This document shows, piece after piece, positions 45,162 to 56,624 of a DNA stretch of 64,000 bases; position 1 is the first letter of the stretch; each line of letters begins with the position of its first letter. Made by a program: the position numbers and the translations under genes. Under the pieces are notes generated by a model that did no database searches, was not told the origin of the DNA, and saw only the letters and a program-made list of their open reading frames with translations. The DNA is from Curvibacter gracilis ATCC BAA-807 (GTDB lineage Bacteria > Pseudomonadota > Gammaproteobacteria > Burkholderiales > Burkholderiaceae_C): the NCBI RefSeq assembly GCF_000518645.1, contig NZ_JADZ01000006.1, positions 1 to 64,000 of the forward strand, written 5' to 3'.

Positions 45162-46057
45162 ACACAGAGCGTACATGCCCGGTCTGCCACAACCGAGAAT
45201 ATTCCCCATTTGCTGACGAGAAAATCGATCCCAAGAAAGTAGGGAGTCTCACCTACGCATCGCGCAAACCCCCGGAATTCATGTGTCTGCGCCTTGTTCG
45301 CTGCTCCTCATGCGATCTGGTTTATGCGCCGTCCCCCCCCACAGCGAGCTTCCTGCAAGCCGCTTATTCCAGTGCAGATTTCGATTCAACCCCCGAAGCC
45401 AATGCAGCAGCAGCCACTTACGCACATGTTCTTGGTCCCCACCTAAAAAAACTGGAAAGCCGTCAAGCGGCAGTCGATGTGGGGGCCGGCAGCGGGGCAC
45501 TTCTTCCGTGGTTGCAAAAGCAAGGCTTCAAACAGGTTATTGGAATCGAACCGTCAAGAGCAGCAATCGATGCCGCTCCGCCGGGCGTTCGATCATTGCT
45601 GAGAGAAGGTATGTTCTCTACCTCCATGCTGGAGGGCGAAACACCTTCATTGATCTGCTCTTTTATGACACTGGAGCATTTACCGGACCCTGGTGAGTTT
45701 GTTACTACCGCCCATTCACTTCTAGAAAGAGATGGGGCGATAGCTGTCGTCGTTCATAACTGGCGTGCCCCCCTCAATCGGTTGCTGGGCCTGCGTTCTC
45801 CGATTATAGATGTTGAGCACCTTCAGCTGTTCAGCCCTCAATCTTTGCGAGAATTGCTGGAACGAGCTGGATTCGAGGAGGTCGCCTTGCGCGCAATTCG
45901 AAACACCTACCCATTGCGTTACTGGCTTCGACTGACGCCGTTGCCCAAAACCCTGAAAATCCCGCTTCTTGGTTTATTAGAACGGCTGGGACTTGCCGAC
46001 CGCTATTTGTCTTTCAATGTCGGTAACATGCTCGCTGTTGGCATAAAAAGCAAATAG
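45158..46057 (+). CDS. class I SAM-dependent methyltransferase with zinc-ribbon N-terminus
   Basis: 299 aa. The N-terminus has two Cys-x-x-Cys pairs (CPVCHNREYSPF and CSSCDLVYAP), a likely zinc ribbon, followed by a Rossmann methyltransferase domain with VDVGAGSGALLPWLQ and FMTLEHLPDPGEF. This layout is common in methyltransferases of polysaccharide clusters. It probably methylates a sugar or nucleotide sugar; the substrate is unknown. It is the last gene of the low-G+C overlapping set that starts at 41532. Confidence 0.88.
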   Translation: MNTERTCPVCHNREYSPFADEKIDPKKVGSLTYASRKPPEFMCLRLVRCSSCDLVYAPSPPTASFLQAAYSSADFDSTPEANAAAATYAHVLGPHLKKLESRQAAVDVGAGSGALLPWLQKQGFKQVIGIEPSRAAIDAAPPGVRSLLREGMFSTSMLEGETPSLICSFMTLEHLPDPGEFVTTAHSLLERDGAIAVVVHNWRAPLNRLLGLRSPIIDVEHLQLFSPQSLRELLERAGFEEVALRAIRNTYPLRYWLRLTPLPKTLKIPLLGLLERLGLADRYLSFNVGNMLAVGIKSK

Positions 46058-46340
46058 AACACGGACCTGTGAGGCAACAATCATTCGACCCCGCCAGTCC
46101 GAGCACCGGTGACGGAGACCAGATGCCGACAGCCATCCCCAGGCGAAACGATCAGGCACGCCATCACCGACGGCAGTAACACCGTCACCCCGCGTCTGGC
46201 GATGAGAGAGGGCCCTCGCTGCCGGCAGAATGGCACCGATCGCAACGCACGTGTCGTGCAGCGATGGTCATGTAACATCCTTCGATAAACAATCATGGGC
46301 CCTGCTTCTCAAGCGATCGGCCTCTTCCACCAGTTTCTGC

Positions 46341-48494
46341 ATGTCACATCTACAGCATCGGCGGTGGAGCACCATCACCACTGCTTTCTCTCGCATGCTG
46401 GAGCGCATCGGAGCGTATCCGGGTGCGCTGCTGTCACTGCTCCTATCGCTGAGCCTTGTTCAGGGCATGCTGGGACTCTGGGCCGTGTTCGGCATGGCCA
46501 CGGAGCGGATTCCACCGACACATGCGCTCACGCTGCTTGGCGCCGCGCTCTACCAACCTGACCATGACTTTCCCATCTATGTACTGGGCATCATTGCCTG
46601 TGTCGTGATGGACGCACTGCTGAGTCTGATGCTCGCCAAGACCCAGAACGCTGGTGGCGCCCCCTTCAATCCGAGAGTAGCGCTGCTCGGATGCGAGATC
46701 GTCGTCTTGCTTCCGGTGCTATTGCCCAACAGCAGCTTCGCCCACCTGCTGGCGTGTGTGATTGGATTGGCGTGGCTGGCATGGCAATTGAGATCCCTGC
46801 GACATGGGTGCTCCTGGCTTCCAACCGTGTCCGAACCATCGACAGCACCGGCAGGGCAAAACACAGGCCTGGCACGCTCACTGAGCGTGCCGCTGGCGAT
46901 CGTGGCATTGTTCGTATTCGTGCCCTGGCCCGAAGCGCTGGTGTGGCAAAGCTTCGCCGGAGACCGTTTCCACCATTTCGATTTCTATGCGATGGCTCCC
47001 GCACTGGCCTATGCACACGGCCTGCGACTGGCCAGCGACTTCTATTCGCAGTACGGCGTCGGCTGGCCAATGGTTTTGCACTGGCTGGGCGCCACCTCCA
47101 GTGTGACCAGCTACACAACATTCGTGCGGCTGGAAGTTCTGGTAGGTTGCGCCTACTTTCTGACGCTGTTCATTTTTCTGCACGCTTGGCTGCGTCGCAG
47201 CGGTCACGCCACAGTAGGTCTGCTGGTCGTGCTGTTGCTGGCTCTTTTCACCAACACTGGCGGCTACCCGAAGTGGCTCTGGCCCTCCTCAACGGTGATG
47301 CGCTACGCTTTCGACGTCGCTCTCTTCACGGTGCTGATGGCTCATGCTCGGTCGGGTGCAGCGCGGCTCGGCCCGCTTGCGGGAGCCCTGCTGGGCCTGC
47401 AGTTGCTTTTTGCGCTCGACGTCGGCCTGTACCTGCTGCTTGCCTTCTTGCTCTACCTGGCCTGTGCGCTGCGTAGCAACGCATCAGCCCATTCCAACCG
47501 AGCCGTGCTGCAGTTCGCCTGTGGTGCAGGGCTTGGGCTGGTCCTCGTGGCAGGTGCCGGCTTCACACTGGCCAATCAGGGCGACATCCCGGGCCGCATT
47601 TTCTGGACTGGGCTGACGAAATCCATCTTCGCGTACAGCGGCGGCATCGCAAACATGCCGATCGCGCAGACGCTTGCCTATGCGACAGGTGCATCTCTGC
47701 TTCTCCTGGCGATGCTGACGCTTTACGTGCGTTGCCTTGGCAATGCCCTCTCGGGCTTTTTAACGCGCCGGATGTCAACCGACATGCCGCTGCGTGCGGC
47801 CATTGCCGCCTACGGGCTAGGCACGCTGATGTTGTTCATAGGTCGATCTCACGAGCAGAACCTCATGCATGTATGCATTCCGTTTTGCTTACTGGCGACA
47901 CAATCTCTGGTATCAATAAGCCAAAGGTGGGCTGCGAGCCCGCTTTGGCTTGGCCTCAGGCGGCATGAGCTGATGTCGCTGGCACTGGTGGCGGCCATTT
48001 GGATGCAGGGCCACAGTGTGCACTATCCAAACTTGGCAAATGCCCTCTTCGGGCACGACATGTTCACGCATGCCCCCCTCACCACCAGCGATGCGCTTCC
48101 GACGCGAGCCCCCAAACTTGCGGCCGAATTTGGAGCTGCGAGTGACGCCATCAGAAGCGCCAGTGGCGGGGGACAGCATTCAGTTGCAGTCATCGGCTAC
48201 AACGACACGGCCTACCTCATGCAAGCCGGCGTTGCCCCCTATTTCAGCTATTCGCCGGTACTTGCCAGTCTCCTGTTCCAGGAACAAATCACAGAGATTA
48301 CCCAACGCATCGAAAACGCACCCCCTGAGTGGATTTTCATTGCGGCTGAACAGGAGCCAACGCTGTACAGAGAATCCACCGCAGACTCGGTTCGACGGAT
48401 ACTGGCCAGCATGGAGCGCGACTACGTGCAGCAAGGATCAGCCGGTCACTTCCAGGTCTTCCGCCGGGCGGCAACAACGGTCAAATCGAACTGA
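46341..48494 (+). CDS. large polytopic membrane protein (candidate glycosyltransferase)
   Basis: 717 aa from ATG 46341 (46230 and 46395 are other in-frame ATGs), with about a dozen membrane helices and a C-terminal soluble domain of about 130 residues. No named family was recognised. FHHFDFYAMAPALAYAHG and SDFYSQYGVGWPMVLHW are the most distinctive loops. Its richer G+C content differs from the preceding methyltransferase, suggesting a separate origin. Position in the glycan island makes a glycosyltransferase or polymerase role plausible, unproved. Confidence 0.6.
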   Translation: MSHLQHRRWSTITTAFSRMLERIGAYPGALLSLLLSLSLVQGMLGLWAVFGMATERIPPTHALTLLGAALYQPDHDFPIYVLGIIACVVMDALLSLMLAKTQNAGGAPFNPRVALLGCEIVVLLPVLLPNSSFAHLLACVIGLAWLAWQLRSLRHGCSWLPTVSEPSTAPAGQNTGLARSLSVPLAIVALFVFVPWPEALVWQSFAGDRFHHFDFYAMAPALAYAHGLRLASDFYSQYGVGWPMVLHWLGATSSVTSYTTFVRLEVLVGCAYFLTLFIFLHAWLRRSGHATVGLLVVLLLALFTNTGGYPKWLWPSSTVMRYAFDVALFTVLMAHARSGAARLGPLAGALLGLQLLFALDVGLYLLLAFLLYLACALRSNASAHSNRAVLQFACGAGLGLVLVAGAGFTLANQGDIPGRIFWTGLTKSIFAYSGGIANMPIAQTLAYATGASLLLLAMLTLYVRCLGNALSGFLTRRMSTDMPLRAAIAAYGLGTLMLFIGRSHEQNLMHVCIPFCLLATQSLVSISQRWAASPLWLGLRRHELMSLALVAAIWMQGHSVHYPNLANALFGHDMFTHAPLTTSDALPTRAPKLAAEFGAASDAIRSASGGGQHSVAVIGYNDTAYLMQAGVAPYFSYSPVLASLLFQEQITEITQRIENAPPEWIFIAAEQEPTLYRESTADSVRRILASMERDYVQQGSAGHFQVFRRAATTVKSN

Positions 48495-48737
48495 CAGGCT
48501 TTCGCTGCTCGATCTCTACCACGGGTGGTCTCCAAACTTCGACATAGCCATCGCAAGTGCCAGATCCGTCCAACACAGACCTTTCAGGCCTTCACGCCAA
48601 CAGCGCCACCAATCGCGCACGGTCCGCTTGTTGATCGAGAGCGCGTGATGACCTGTGCCCAACAAAGTGGGCAACGGGACACATCATGTGTGGTCAATGC
48701 CAAAAACGTTCGCCCCAGCACGAACCGCAGGCCGCAC
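48495..48737. other. gap with possible eroded transposase-like remnant on the minus strand
   Basis: No intact gene. Reading the minus strand with one frame change, about 48650-48530, gives a zinc-ribbon-like RCPLCWAQ and then a helix-turn-helix-like HALSINKRTVRDWWRCWREG ending in stop. This could be a decayed mobile-element gene between two converging glycan genes, but no terminal repeats were found. Confidence 0.3.
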
Positions 48738-50315
48738 TCAAGAGGGCTGATTGGAGCTCTCTCGGGCCTCCTCGTGGTATTCGTCATCAACATTGATGTC
48801 CCAAATGCTCTGCTTGTCATGCCGCCCCTCAAGGATCAACTCCACAGCCCTCTTGGCCGTGAGCATGGAATGGTCTTGGTTGTTGTAACGGTGCATGCCA
48901 TTGCGGCCGACCAAGAACAGATTCTCAATAGCATCCAGTTCGGCGCGTAAGTCATCGAATTGGGCATAAGCAGATCCAAAATAACCTGGGTATGCCTTTG
49001 GAACACGAATCACCACAGCATCCAAGGCCGCAGGCACCGCCGTCAAGCCGATCTGGTGCATCTCGGACTGGGCTAGTCTCTTGAGATCTTCGTCGCTCAT
49101 CTGCCAGAGGGGATCGCTCTCTTTACAGAAAAACTCCAACCCCATCCAGACCGTTTCAGGTCGAGCAACCATGTAGGGACTCCAGTTGTTGAAAACTTGC
49201 ACTCGGCCTACCTGAACCCCCGGCTCCTGAATGTAGATCCAATTGTCTTTTAACGGCACGGTCAGACTCGGCGCGTCATACAGCAAGCCCACTGTGATGA
49301 AGTCACGATATTGAAGATTCCGCGCCACCTGGGCAGCCTGTGGCGCCCAATCGGTGGGCAGGGATTCAACCAGTTCCTTGATAGGCATGGTGGAAATCAC
49401 ATTGGCACAGGGCAGCATCAGCGTTTGACCTTCGGTGCTTGTGGCCTTGACGACAGACACGCGGCCATTTCGTAAAACCAGTTGGTTGGCTCGGTAGCCC
49501 ATGTACAGATGTCCACCCGCCGCCACAAACTCTCGTGCCACAGCCTCCCACATCTGACCGGGACCAAGCTTGGGGTAGATGAACTTTTCAATCAAAGAGG
49601 TCTGTGCCACCTGACCCTGCCCCAAACCCAACAGGTCTCGCAAAGCATGCCAAACAGCCGACCAGATCGACAGGCTCTTGATGCGTTGCGCCCCCCACTC
49701 AGCGCTGATTTCATGGCAAGGCACGCCCCAGACCTTTTCGGTGTATTCCTTGAAGAACTGGCGGTACAGCCGATGTCCGAAACGGTTGATGAGAAAGTCC
49801 TCGAGGGATTTTTCGTTTCGGATCGGCCGAAGCTTAGCCCAAGCGTAGCTGACGCCAAAGCTCACTGTTTTTTGCACACCCAGTTTGCGCAAAGATGCCA
49901 GATTGAGCTTCAATGGGTAATCAAAGAACTGCTTGTTGTAGTAGATGCGTGACAGTCGATCACGCAGCAGCATCACATCACCGTCTTCACCATCAGGCTC
50001 AGCGGACGTCAGGTCTGGCAACTCCTGACGCGACATGCCTCGATACTGCAAGTGCCCCATATCGGCCCCCGGCGCCACAGACACTGGCAAAACCTGGGCC
50101 CACCATTTCATCACCCAATCGGATTTGGAGAAAAATCGATGGCCGCCGATATCAATGCGGTTGCCTTTGTAATTAACCGTTCTGGAAATGCCACCTACCT
50201 GCTGGTCAGCTTCCAACACAGTGACATTCATACAGCCTGCCCGTTGTAGCTCACGTGCTGCTGTGAGGCCTGCGGGGCCGGCACCGATAATCACTACGGG
50301 GTCATTCTTGTTCAT
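48738..50315 (-). CDS. NAD(P)/FAD-dependent oxidoreductase, UDP-galactopyranose-mutase-like
   Basis: 525 aa. The N-terminal FAD motif [21 protein letters not shown] and the GG motif [12 protein letters not shown], with [11 protein letters not shown], place it among protoporphyrinogen oxidase/UDP-galactopyranose mutase-like flavoproteins. The late FAD contact [18 protein letters not shown] is the typical '[14 protein letters not shown]' type. Family members occur with GtrA genes and glycosyltransferases in polysaccharide clusters. A sugar ring contraction or oxidation is likely; the substrate is unknown. It is transcribed with the GtrA copy upstream of it. Confidence 0.87.
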   Translation of the reverse strand: MNKNDPVVIIGAGPAGLTAARELQRAGCMNVTVLEADQQVGGISRTVNYKGNRIDIGGHRFFSKSDWVMKWWAQVLPVSVAPGADMGHLQYRGMSRQELPDLTSAEPDGEDGDVMLLRDRLSRIYYNKQFFDYPLKLNLASLRKLGVQKTVSFGVSYAWAKLRPIRNEKSLEDFLINRFGHRLYRQFFKEYTEKVWGVPCHEISAEWGAQRIKSLSIWSAVWHALRDLLGLGQGQVAQTSLIEKFIYPKLGPGQMWEAVAREFVAAGGHLYMGYRANQLVLRNGRVSVVKATSTEGQTLMLPCANVISTMPIKELVESLPTDWAPQAAQVARNLQYRDFITVGLLYDAPSLTVPLKDNWIYIQEPGVQVGRVQVFNNWSPYMVARPETVWMGLEFFCKESDPLWQMSDEDLKRLAQSEMHQIGLTAVPAALDAVVIRVPKAYPGYFGSAYAQFDDLRAELDAIENLFLVGRNGMHRYNNQDHSMLTAKRAVELILEGRHDKQSIWDINVDDEYHEEARESSNQPS

Positions 50316-50342
50316 GATTGGCTCGATTCAGCACCTGGCGCC

Positions 50343-50741
50343 TCACTTGAAGAGAAGCACTTTTCGGCTTAGGAAATTAGTCATAAATGTGATGATGGCA
50401 GCCACCAGCTTGGAAAGCTCGGCAGACCACCACAACCATTCAATGCAGATATACAACACCGCCTGAGTCACTCCCAGGCCCAGCACACCCAGGCCAACAA
50501 AAATGAGCCACTCAGCCATCGGAGTCCGGCGCAATTTCCGCACCCGAAAGACATACCGGATGCTGAGTCCGTAGGCCACGCACACACCGGTGACAAAGCC
50601 AAGGCAAGCGGCAACCGGCCAGGGCACGTCGGCAATCCTCAAGGAGGCAGAGAACACCAGCATGTCAGCCAGCAACGCCAAGGCTGAGATCAGCAAATAA
50701 CGGAACGGCTCCCAGTCGAGACAGGTGCGAAAAAAACTCAT
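50343..50741 (-). CDS. GtrA-like flippase (second copy)
   Basis: 132 aa, four membrane helices (FRYLLISALALLADMLVFSA near the N-terminus and FMTNFLSRKVLLFK at the end), the normal GtrA pattern. ATG 50741 is used; ATG 50774 would add 11 residues. It lies between the 635-aa membrane protein and the flavoprotein on the same strand. Being clearly different from the copy at 38964, it may serve a different lipid-linked sugar. Confidence 0.85.
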   Translation of the reverse strand: MSFFRTCLDWEPFRYLLISALALLADMLVFSASLRIADVPWPVAACLGFVTGVCVAYGLSIRYVFRVRKLRRTPMAEWLIFVGLGVLGLGVTQAVLYICIEWLWWSAELSKLVAAIITFMTNFLSRKVLLFK

Positions 50742-50798
50742 GGCGAGATCACACCCAGGACGAGCCCATCGCATGCGCCGCTCTCAAAGCGGGCAGCT

Positions 50799-52706
50799 TC
50801 AAGGCTTCGGCTGACCGGTTTCGGCAATCAGGTCGGCACATCGGTAAATATAGTAATTAATAGACTTACCTAGAATATCGCGCCCTTTGAGATGCCACTC
50901 GCCAGCATGTTTCTCATCGGATTTGAAATCCAAAACCACATAGTCGAGGTCTGACTTGGCAACCCGACAGAGCTTGCTGATAGCAACCCCGTGGATATTG
51001 CACACCTCGTCGCCCGCCTCGTTGCTGATCTTTTTCTGGCTCTTGCAATATTCCAGATCACTATTGAGTGCATCCAGATCAGCATTGCGTTTCATGATCT
51101 CACGTGCTGTCTCACGGTTAAACAGAATACCGGCAGTCTGCTGGCCGCTGTAATAACTTGGCCGACGCAGCACCAACCATGGAGCCAACAACTCATTGGA
51201 CCAGAAAACCTGGGCGTGTGGCTCTAACTTCAGCCCAAACTCACTGGCATCACCTTGCGTTCTTTCGAGCTCAAGCGTCCACTCACTGCGCCTATCCCAA
51301 ATGGATATCGAGAAAATAAGAGCTGCAGATGCCAGCACCAATCCTACCCAGCGCCATCGAGGCCAACGGTAGAACAAATAAACCAAGCCGCAAGTCACCA
51401 AGCCACCAATCGCTGGATTGGACAGAAGCATGTAATGAACCGTCAGGGGCGCCCCAAAATGCCATGAAGCGTGGTAGCGCTCATTGGCCTGCTGCAAAAA
51501 CTTAAGTATGGCAATAATTAATGCCAGGGGCATGCTATAGAGCAAGGCACGAACGAAACCAGAACCAATCTTGTCCTGAATGCGAGGCCAAAACCAATAC
51601 AAAGGAATCAGCACGAAAACAATTTTCCCCATATCCGGGGAAATACGGTTCTGCGTTCCTAAAGCAACAATCGTGAGCAGTGACAGAAATTCAACACTCT
51701 TGGGACCCGTTTTCTGCCATTGAATGCAAAGCAGTGCAGGAATGCTGGCCATTGCCAACCAGTGCAGCAGCCAATCAACACGCCACAACTGCAAGCCACC
51801 GATGAATACAAACTGCCAAACTTCATAACAGACATAGCTGATAGCAAAGCCCAGTATGGTGGTCAGCAAAGCAGCACGCGCCAGACTCTTCAGCGGCTCT
51901 TGGCCCTCCTTGATCCACTGCGACACCAGAAAGGCGTCTGTCAGGATGAAAATCCAATCCACCAGCGACCAACTGCTCAGGAAGGTGAGCTTGTTTGGCC
52001 CCTGAATCCATTCAAACCACTGCGAATCGTACCGCGCAGTCAGAAAAGCCAGTTTAGAGACCCCCGCATAGGAAGCCAGCACGGCCAGCAGCGGAATCCA
52101 TAAAAGATGCAGCCAGGCCCGGCGTTGCTGCACCAGATGCAGCCAAATCAACATTATCCCTCCAAGAGCCTGCAACGGATGGATGAGGGTGGCCAGCAAA
52201 ACGAGTCCGAAAGCCCAAATAAAACGGTTATTGAGATAGGCGAGTATAAACAACAGGACCAACGGCTCGGCGAGCGTGCGTCCCGTCAGAAAAGACTCCG
52301 CATAAGACATGATCCACAGGCCCGCGTAGACGGCTGGGAAAATGAGCAACGAAAGCACGGCCCAATAACCCAAGCGTGGCCCAAAAAGTCGTCGTGCCAG
52401 AAGGGTAGAGGCGCCTAGAAACGTCAGCAGGGCAAAAGCGGTCAGACCGAGAAAAACCACGGCAGGCTGCCAGCGAGAACAAAGCCAAGCTAACAAAGAA
52501 GGCAAGACGGTGAAGTCAGCTTGACTGCCATAGGCAAAGAAAATATCTCTCTTAAAAACACCAGGGTCCATCGCCATCAAGGCCTGCCCCAAGTACAGAG
52601 GACTGTCATGGCGAATTCCGTAGTATGGGTGCAGGTAGTACAGCACGCAGACAGCAAAAACCAGGCCGGTCAGTGCAGATATATTCTTTTTCAGCCAGTC
52701 CACCAT
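50799..52706 (-). CDS. large polytopic membrane protein next to pilA (candidate GT-C glycosyltransferase)
   Basis: 635 aa with about twelve membrane helices and a C-terminal soluble stretch. The first external loop has YLHPYYGIRHDSPLYLGQAL, an acidic loop of the type seen in GT-C glycosyltransferases. The gene lies 124 nt downstream of pilA with a pilA terminator between. Pilin-glycosylating membrane proteins (TfpW, TfpO) are often encoded beside pilin and TfpX genes, so it is a good but unproved candidate. Confidence 0.6.
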   Translation of the reverse strand: MVDWLKKNISALTGLVFAVCVLYYLHPYYGIRHDSPLYLGQALMAMDPGVFKRDIFFAYGSQADFTVLPSLLAWLCSRWQPAVVFLGLTAFALLTFLGASTLLARRLFGPRLGYWAVLSLLIFPAVYAGLWIMSYAESFLTGRTLAEPLVLLFILAYLNNRFIWAFGLVLLATLIHPLQALGGIMLIWLHLVQQRRAWLHLLWIPLLAVLASYAGVSKLAFLTARYDSQWFEWIQGPNKLTFLSSWSLVDWIFILTDAFLVSQWIKEGQEPLKSLARAALLTTILGFAISYVCYEVWQFVFIGGLQLWRVDWLLHWLAMASIPALLCIQWQKTGPKSVEFLSLLTIVALGTQNRISPDMGKIVFVLIPLYWFWPRIQDKIGSGFVRALLYSMPLALIIAILKFLQQANERYHASWHFGAPLTVHYMLLSNPAIGGLVTCGLVYLFYRWPRWRWVGLVLASAALIFSISIWDRRSEWTLELERTQGDASEFGLKLEPHAQVFWSNELLAPWLVLRRPSYYSGQQTAGILFNRETAREIMKRNADLDALNSDLEYCKSQKKISNEAGDEVCNIHGVAISKLCRVAKSDLDYVVLDFKSDEKHAGEWHLKGRDILGKSINYYIYRCADLIAETGQPKP

Positions 52707-52787
52707 GAACCCTCGTCAGAAACACACCATGATCTAGGCTCAGAAATCTGCGAACCAAGACCCCCAATAACCGACCTTGAAAATCAA

Positions 52788-52810
52788 AAAAGGCAGCCAA
52801 GCTGCCTTTT
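52788..52810 (-). terminator. pilA rho-independent terminator
   Basis: AAAAGGCAGC and GCTGCCTTTT form a 10-bp stem with a CAA loop; on the minus strand it is followed by a T-rich run. It lies just after the pilA stop and should separate pilA from the downstream membrane-protein gene. Confidence 0.88.
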
Positions 52811-52830
52811 CCAAGCGGGGTGAAACCCGA

Positions 52831-54301
<1,471 letters not shown>

Positions 54302-54311
54302 GAACACATCC

Positions 54312-56624
54312 CTATTTGATGTCGAAGACCGTCACGCCATCCCAGTCGTCAGGAGGGGGGGCCTGCTGGTACTGCACAAGGCGCTCGCCATATATCTGAC
54401 ACAAAGCGACCAACGACTTCATTTTCCGCAACTCTTCCAACATCTGGCTACAGGCAGACCATTTTTTTGCACGGTACTCCGCCAAAAATTGCGCCCACTG
54501 GGCCAACTCTTCGCCCAGGCTGCGTGCGGACGCCTCATCGGCCGGCACAGGATGGGGCGTGTGGATCTGGACGGGCTCTCCCTTGCCTTTGACACGCACA
54601 CAGTCCAGCGCCTGCCACAGGGCAGCGTTGGCGGCTTGCCGACGGGTGCTTTCCCCGGCGATCACAGACACGCCATAGAGCCGTGACAGGCCTTCCAGGC
54701 GCGAAGCCAGGTTGACCGCATCACCAATCACGGTGTAGCTGCGGCGCAGGTCCGACCCCATGTCGCCTACCCGCATGAGGCCGGTGTTGAGGCCGATGCC
54801 AATGCTCACGCAAGGCAGGCCCTGGGCCTGCCGCTCCTGGTTGAAGCGCGCCACCTCGGCCACCATGTCCTGGGCCGCCTGCACGGCCAAGGCGGCATGG
54901 TTGGGCAGCGCCACCGGCGCCCCCCAGAACGCCATGACGCAATCGCCGATGTATTTGTCGATGGTGCCCTGATGGCGTCGGATGCAGACGGTGAGGCGGC
55001 TGAACAGCTGGTTGAGCAAGGCCTGCACGGCTTCGGGCTCCAGCCCTTCCGACAGTTGGGTGAAGCCCCGCATGTCGCAGAACATGACGGTGAGCTCCCG
55101 ACTGGCCGCACGCATGGTGTATTGATCGGGTGCCTGCAACATCTGATCGACCAGCTCCGGGGGCACGTAGGTGCCGAAGACGTTGGCCAGACGGCGCTTG
55201 GCGCGGCTTTCCACCAGGTAGCCGTAGCTCATGTTGACGCCAAAGGCCAGCAGGACCATCAACAGCGCGCTGGCCAGGGGCAGCACCAGACCATGCGCGC
55301 TGTACAGCGCGAAATTGAGGCCGCTGACCAGCAGCAGGCTCGCCAGGCTGACCCACATGGCCGCAACCGCACTGAGCCCGGGCAGCAGCCAGGCCAGTGC
55401 CAGGCCCATGGTGACGAGCACCAGCACCTCGTAGCCGGCAGCGTAATCGGGGCGCACCAGCAGATGGCGGTCCAGCAGACCGCTGATCAGGTTGGCGTGG
55501 GACTCCACCCCGGGGTAGATCTGCCCCACCGGCGTGGCCCGCAAGTCCAGCAAGCCGGGCGAGGTGGAGCCCACCAACACGATGCGACCCTGCAGGTCCT
55601 CACGCGGGGCCTTGGCTTCCAGCACATCGATCGCCGAGACATAGCGGTAGGAGCCGCCAGCGGGCCCACCTCGCCCGCGGAAAGGCACCAGCGCCGTGCC
55701 CGAGGGGTCCAGCGGCACCCGCTCCGTGCCCGCAGCGCCCTGCAATTGCAGCGCCTCCAGCACCGCGCTCGGTGCATCGCGCCCCGGGGCCTGCGCCCAC
55801 ACCGGCCCGCTCACCTGCAGATCGTGCGCCACGCGGTAAAGTGCCAAAGCCAGGGACTCGTAGTACTGCCCGTCGTGTCGCGAGAGCAGAGGCAGGGATC
55901 GGACCACCCCATCCTCGTCGGTGACCGAGTTGAAAAAACCGGCTCGCGGTGCCGCCCTTGCCAACTCGGGCAGGCTGGCACCATAGCCATCCCAATCCAG
56001 CACCTGCAGGCCCTGGGGCGGCACCTGAGCCGCAGTCAGAACAGGTGCCGGCAACTCCCCTTTGCGCCGACCATCGCGGTCGCTCGAAAAGTAGTAGCCC
56101 AGCACCACCGGTCGCCCCTGCAGGGCCTGGGCGAAGCGGCGGTCAAAATTCAGGCTCGGGGTGAGATGCTCCAGTTGCTGGCGGAAGGCCTGGTTGTCCT
56201 GCAGCGGACCATTGGCCAGCGCCTGAAGAGAGGCCAGTCCGGAGCTGGTGTCAGACTCCGAGAACAGCACGTCAAACCCCAGCGCTGCGACGCCGTAGTG
56301 CTGAAACAGACGGTCGGCCAGCAGGGCCAATTGATCGCGCCCCCAAGGCCAGTGCCCCAATTGCGCCAGGCTTTTCTCATCGATGTCGACGATGGCCACC
56401 CGCGGATCCAGACTGGCTGGCATGGTCAGACGCAGGCGGACGTCGTAGATCTGATCGTCCAACCGGCTCACAAAGCTCAGCGGAAGCACCCCGAAAACAT
56501 GGGCCAGCAGCACGCCAGCCGGCAGCAGGGTGGCGCCACGGCGCCAGAAATGGCGAAGAAGCAGGCGGCTCAGCGTTGCCGCCATGGCAGGCCAGACCAT
56601 GCGGGCCGCCCTGAAAACGCTCAA
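54312..56624 (-). CDS. CHASE2-domain class III adenylate/guanylate cyclase
   Basis: 770 aa. One N-terminal membrane segment, a CHASE2 extracytoplasmic domain (about 50-370; RVAIVDIDEKSLAQLGHWPWG), three membrane helices (about 390-460), then a class III cyclase domain (about 510-690) with metal Asp in FCDMRGFTQLSEG and in DKYIGDCVMAFWGAP, and YTVIGDAVNLASRLEGLS. Lys before IGD and Asp in VIGDAVN suit adenylate cyclase. It makes cAMP (probably) in response to an external cue. ATGA overlap with the FHA gene above it; the phosphodiesterase follows. Confidence 0.93.
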   Translation of the reverse strand: MSVFRAARMVWPAMAATLSRLLLRHFWRRGATLLPAGVLLAHVFGVLPLSFVSRLDDQIYDVRLRLTMPASLDPRVAIVDIDEKSLAQLGHWPWGRDQLALLADRLFQHYGVAALGFDVLFSESDTSSGLASLQALANGPLQDNQAFRQQLEHLTPSLNFDRRFAQALQGRPVVLGYYFSSDRDGRRKGELPAPVLTAAQVPPQGLQVLDWDGYGASLPELARAAPRAGFFNSVTDEDGVVRSLPLLSRHDGQYYESLALALYRVAHDLQVSGPVWAQAPGRDAPSAVLEALQLQGAAGTERVPLDPSGTALVPFRGRGGPAGGSYRYVSAIDVLEAKAPREDLQGRIVLVGSTSPGLLDLRATPVGQIYPGVESHANLISGLLDRHLLVRPDYAAGYEVLVLVTMGLALAWLLPGLSAVAAMWVSLASLLLVSGLNFALYSAHGLVLPLASALLMVLLAFGVNMSYGYLVESRAKRRLANVFGTYVPPELVDQMLQAPDQYTMRAASRELTVMFCDMRGFTQLSEGLEPEAVQALLNQLFSRLTVCIRRHQGTIDKYIGDCVMAFWGAPVALPNHAALAVQAAQDMVAEVARFNQERQAQGLPCVSIGIGLNTGLMRVGDMGSDLRRSYTVIGDAVNLASRLEGLSRLYGVSVIAGESTRRQAANAALWQALDCVRVKGKGEPVQIHTPHPVPADEASARSLGEELAQWAQFLAEYRAKKWSACSQMLEELRKMKSLVALCQIYGERLVQYQQAPPPDDWDGVTVFDIK

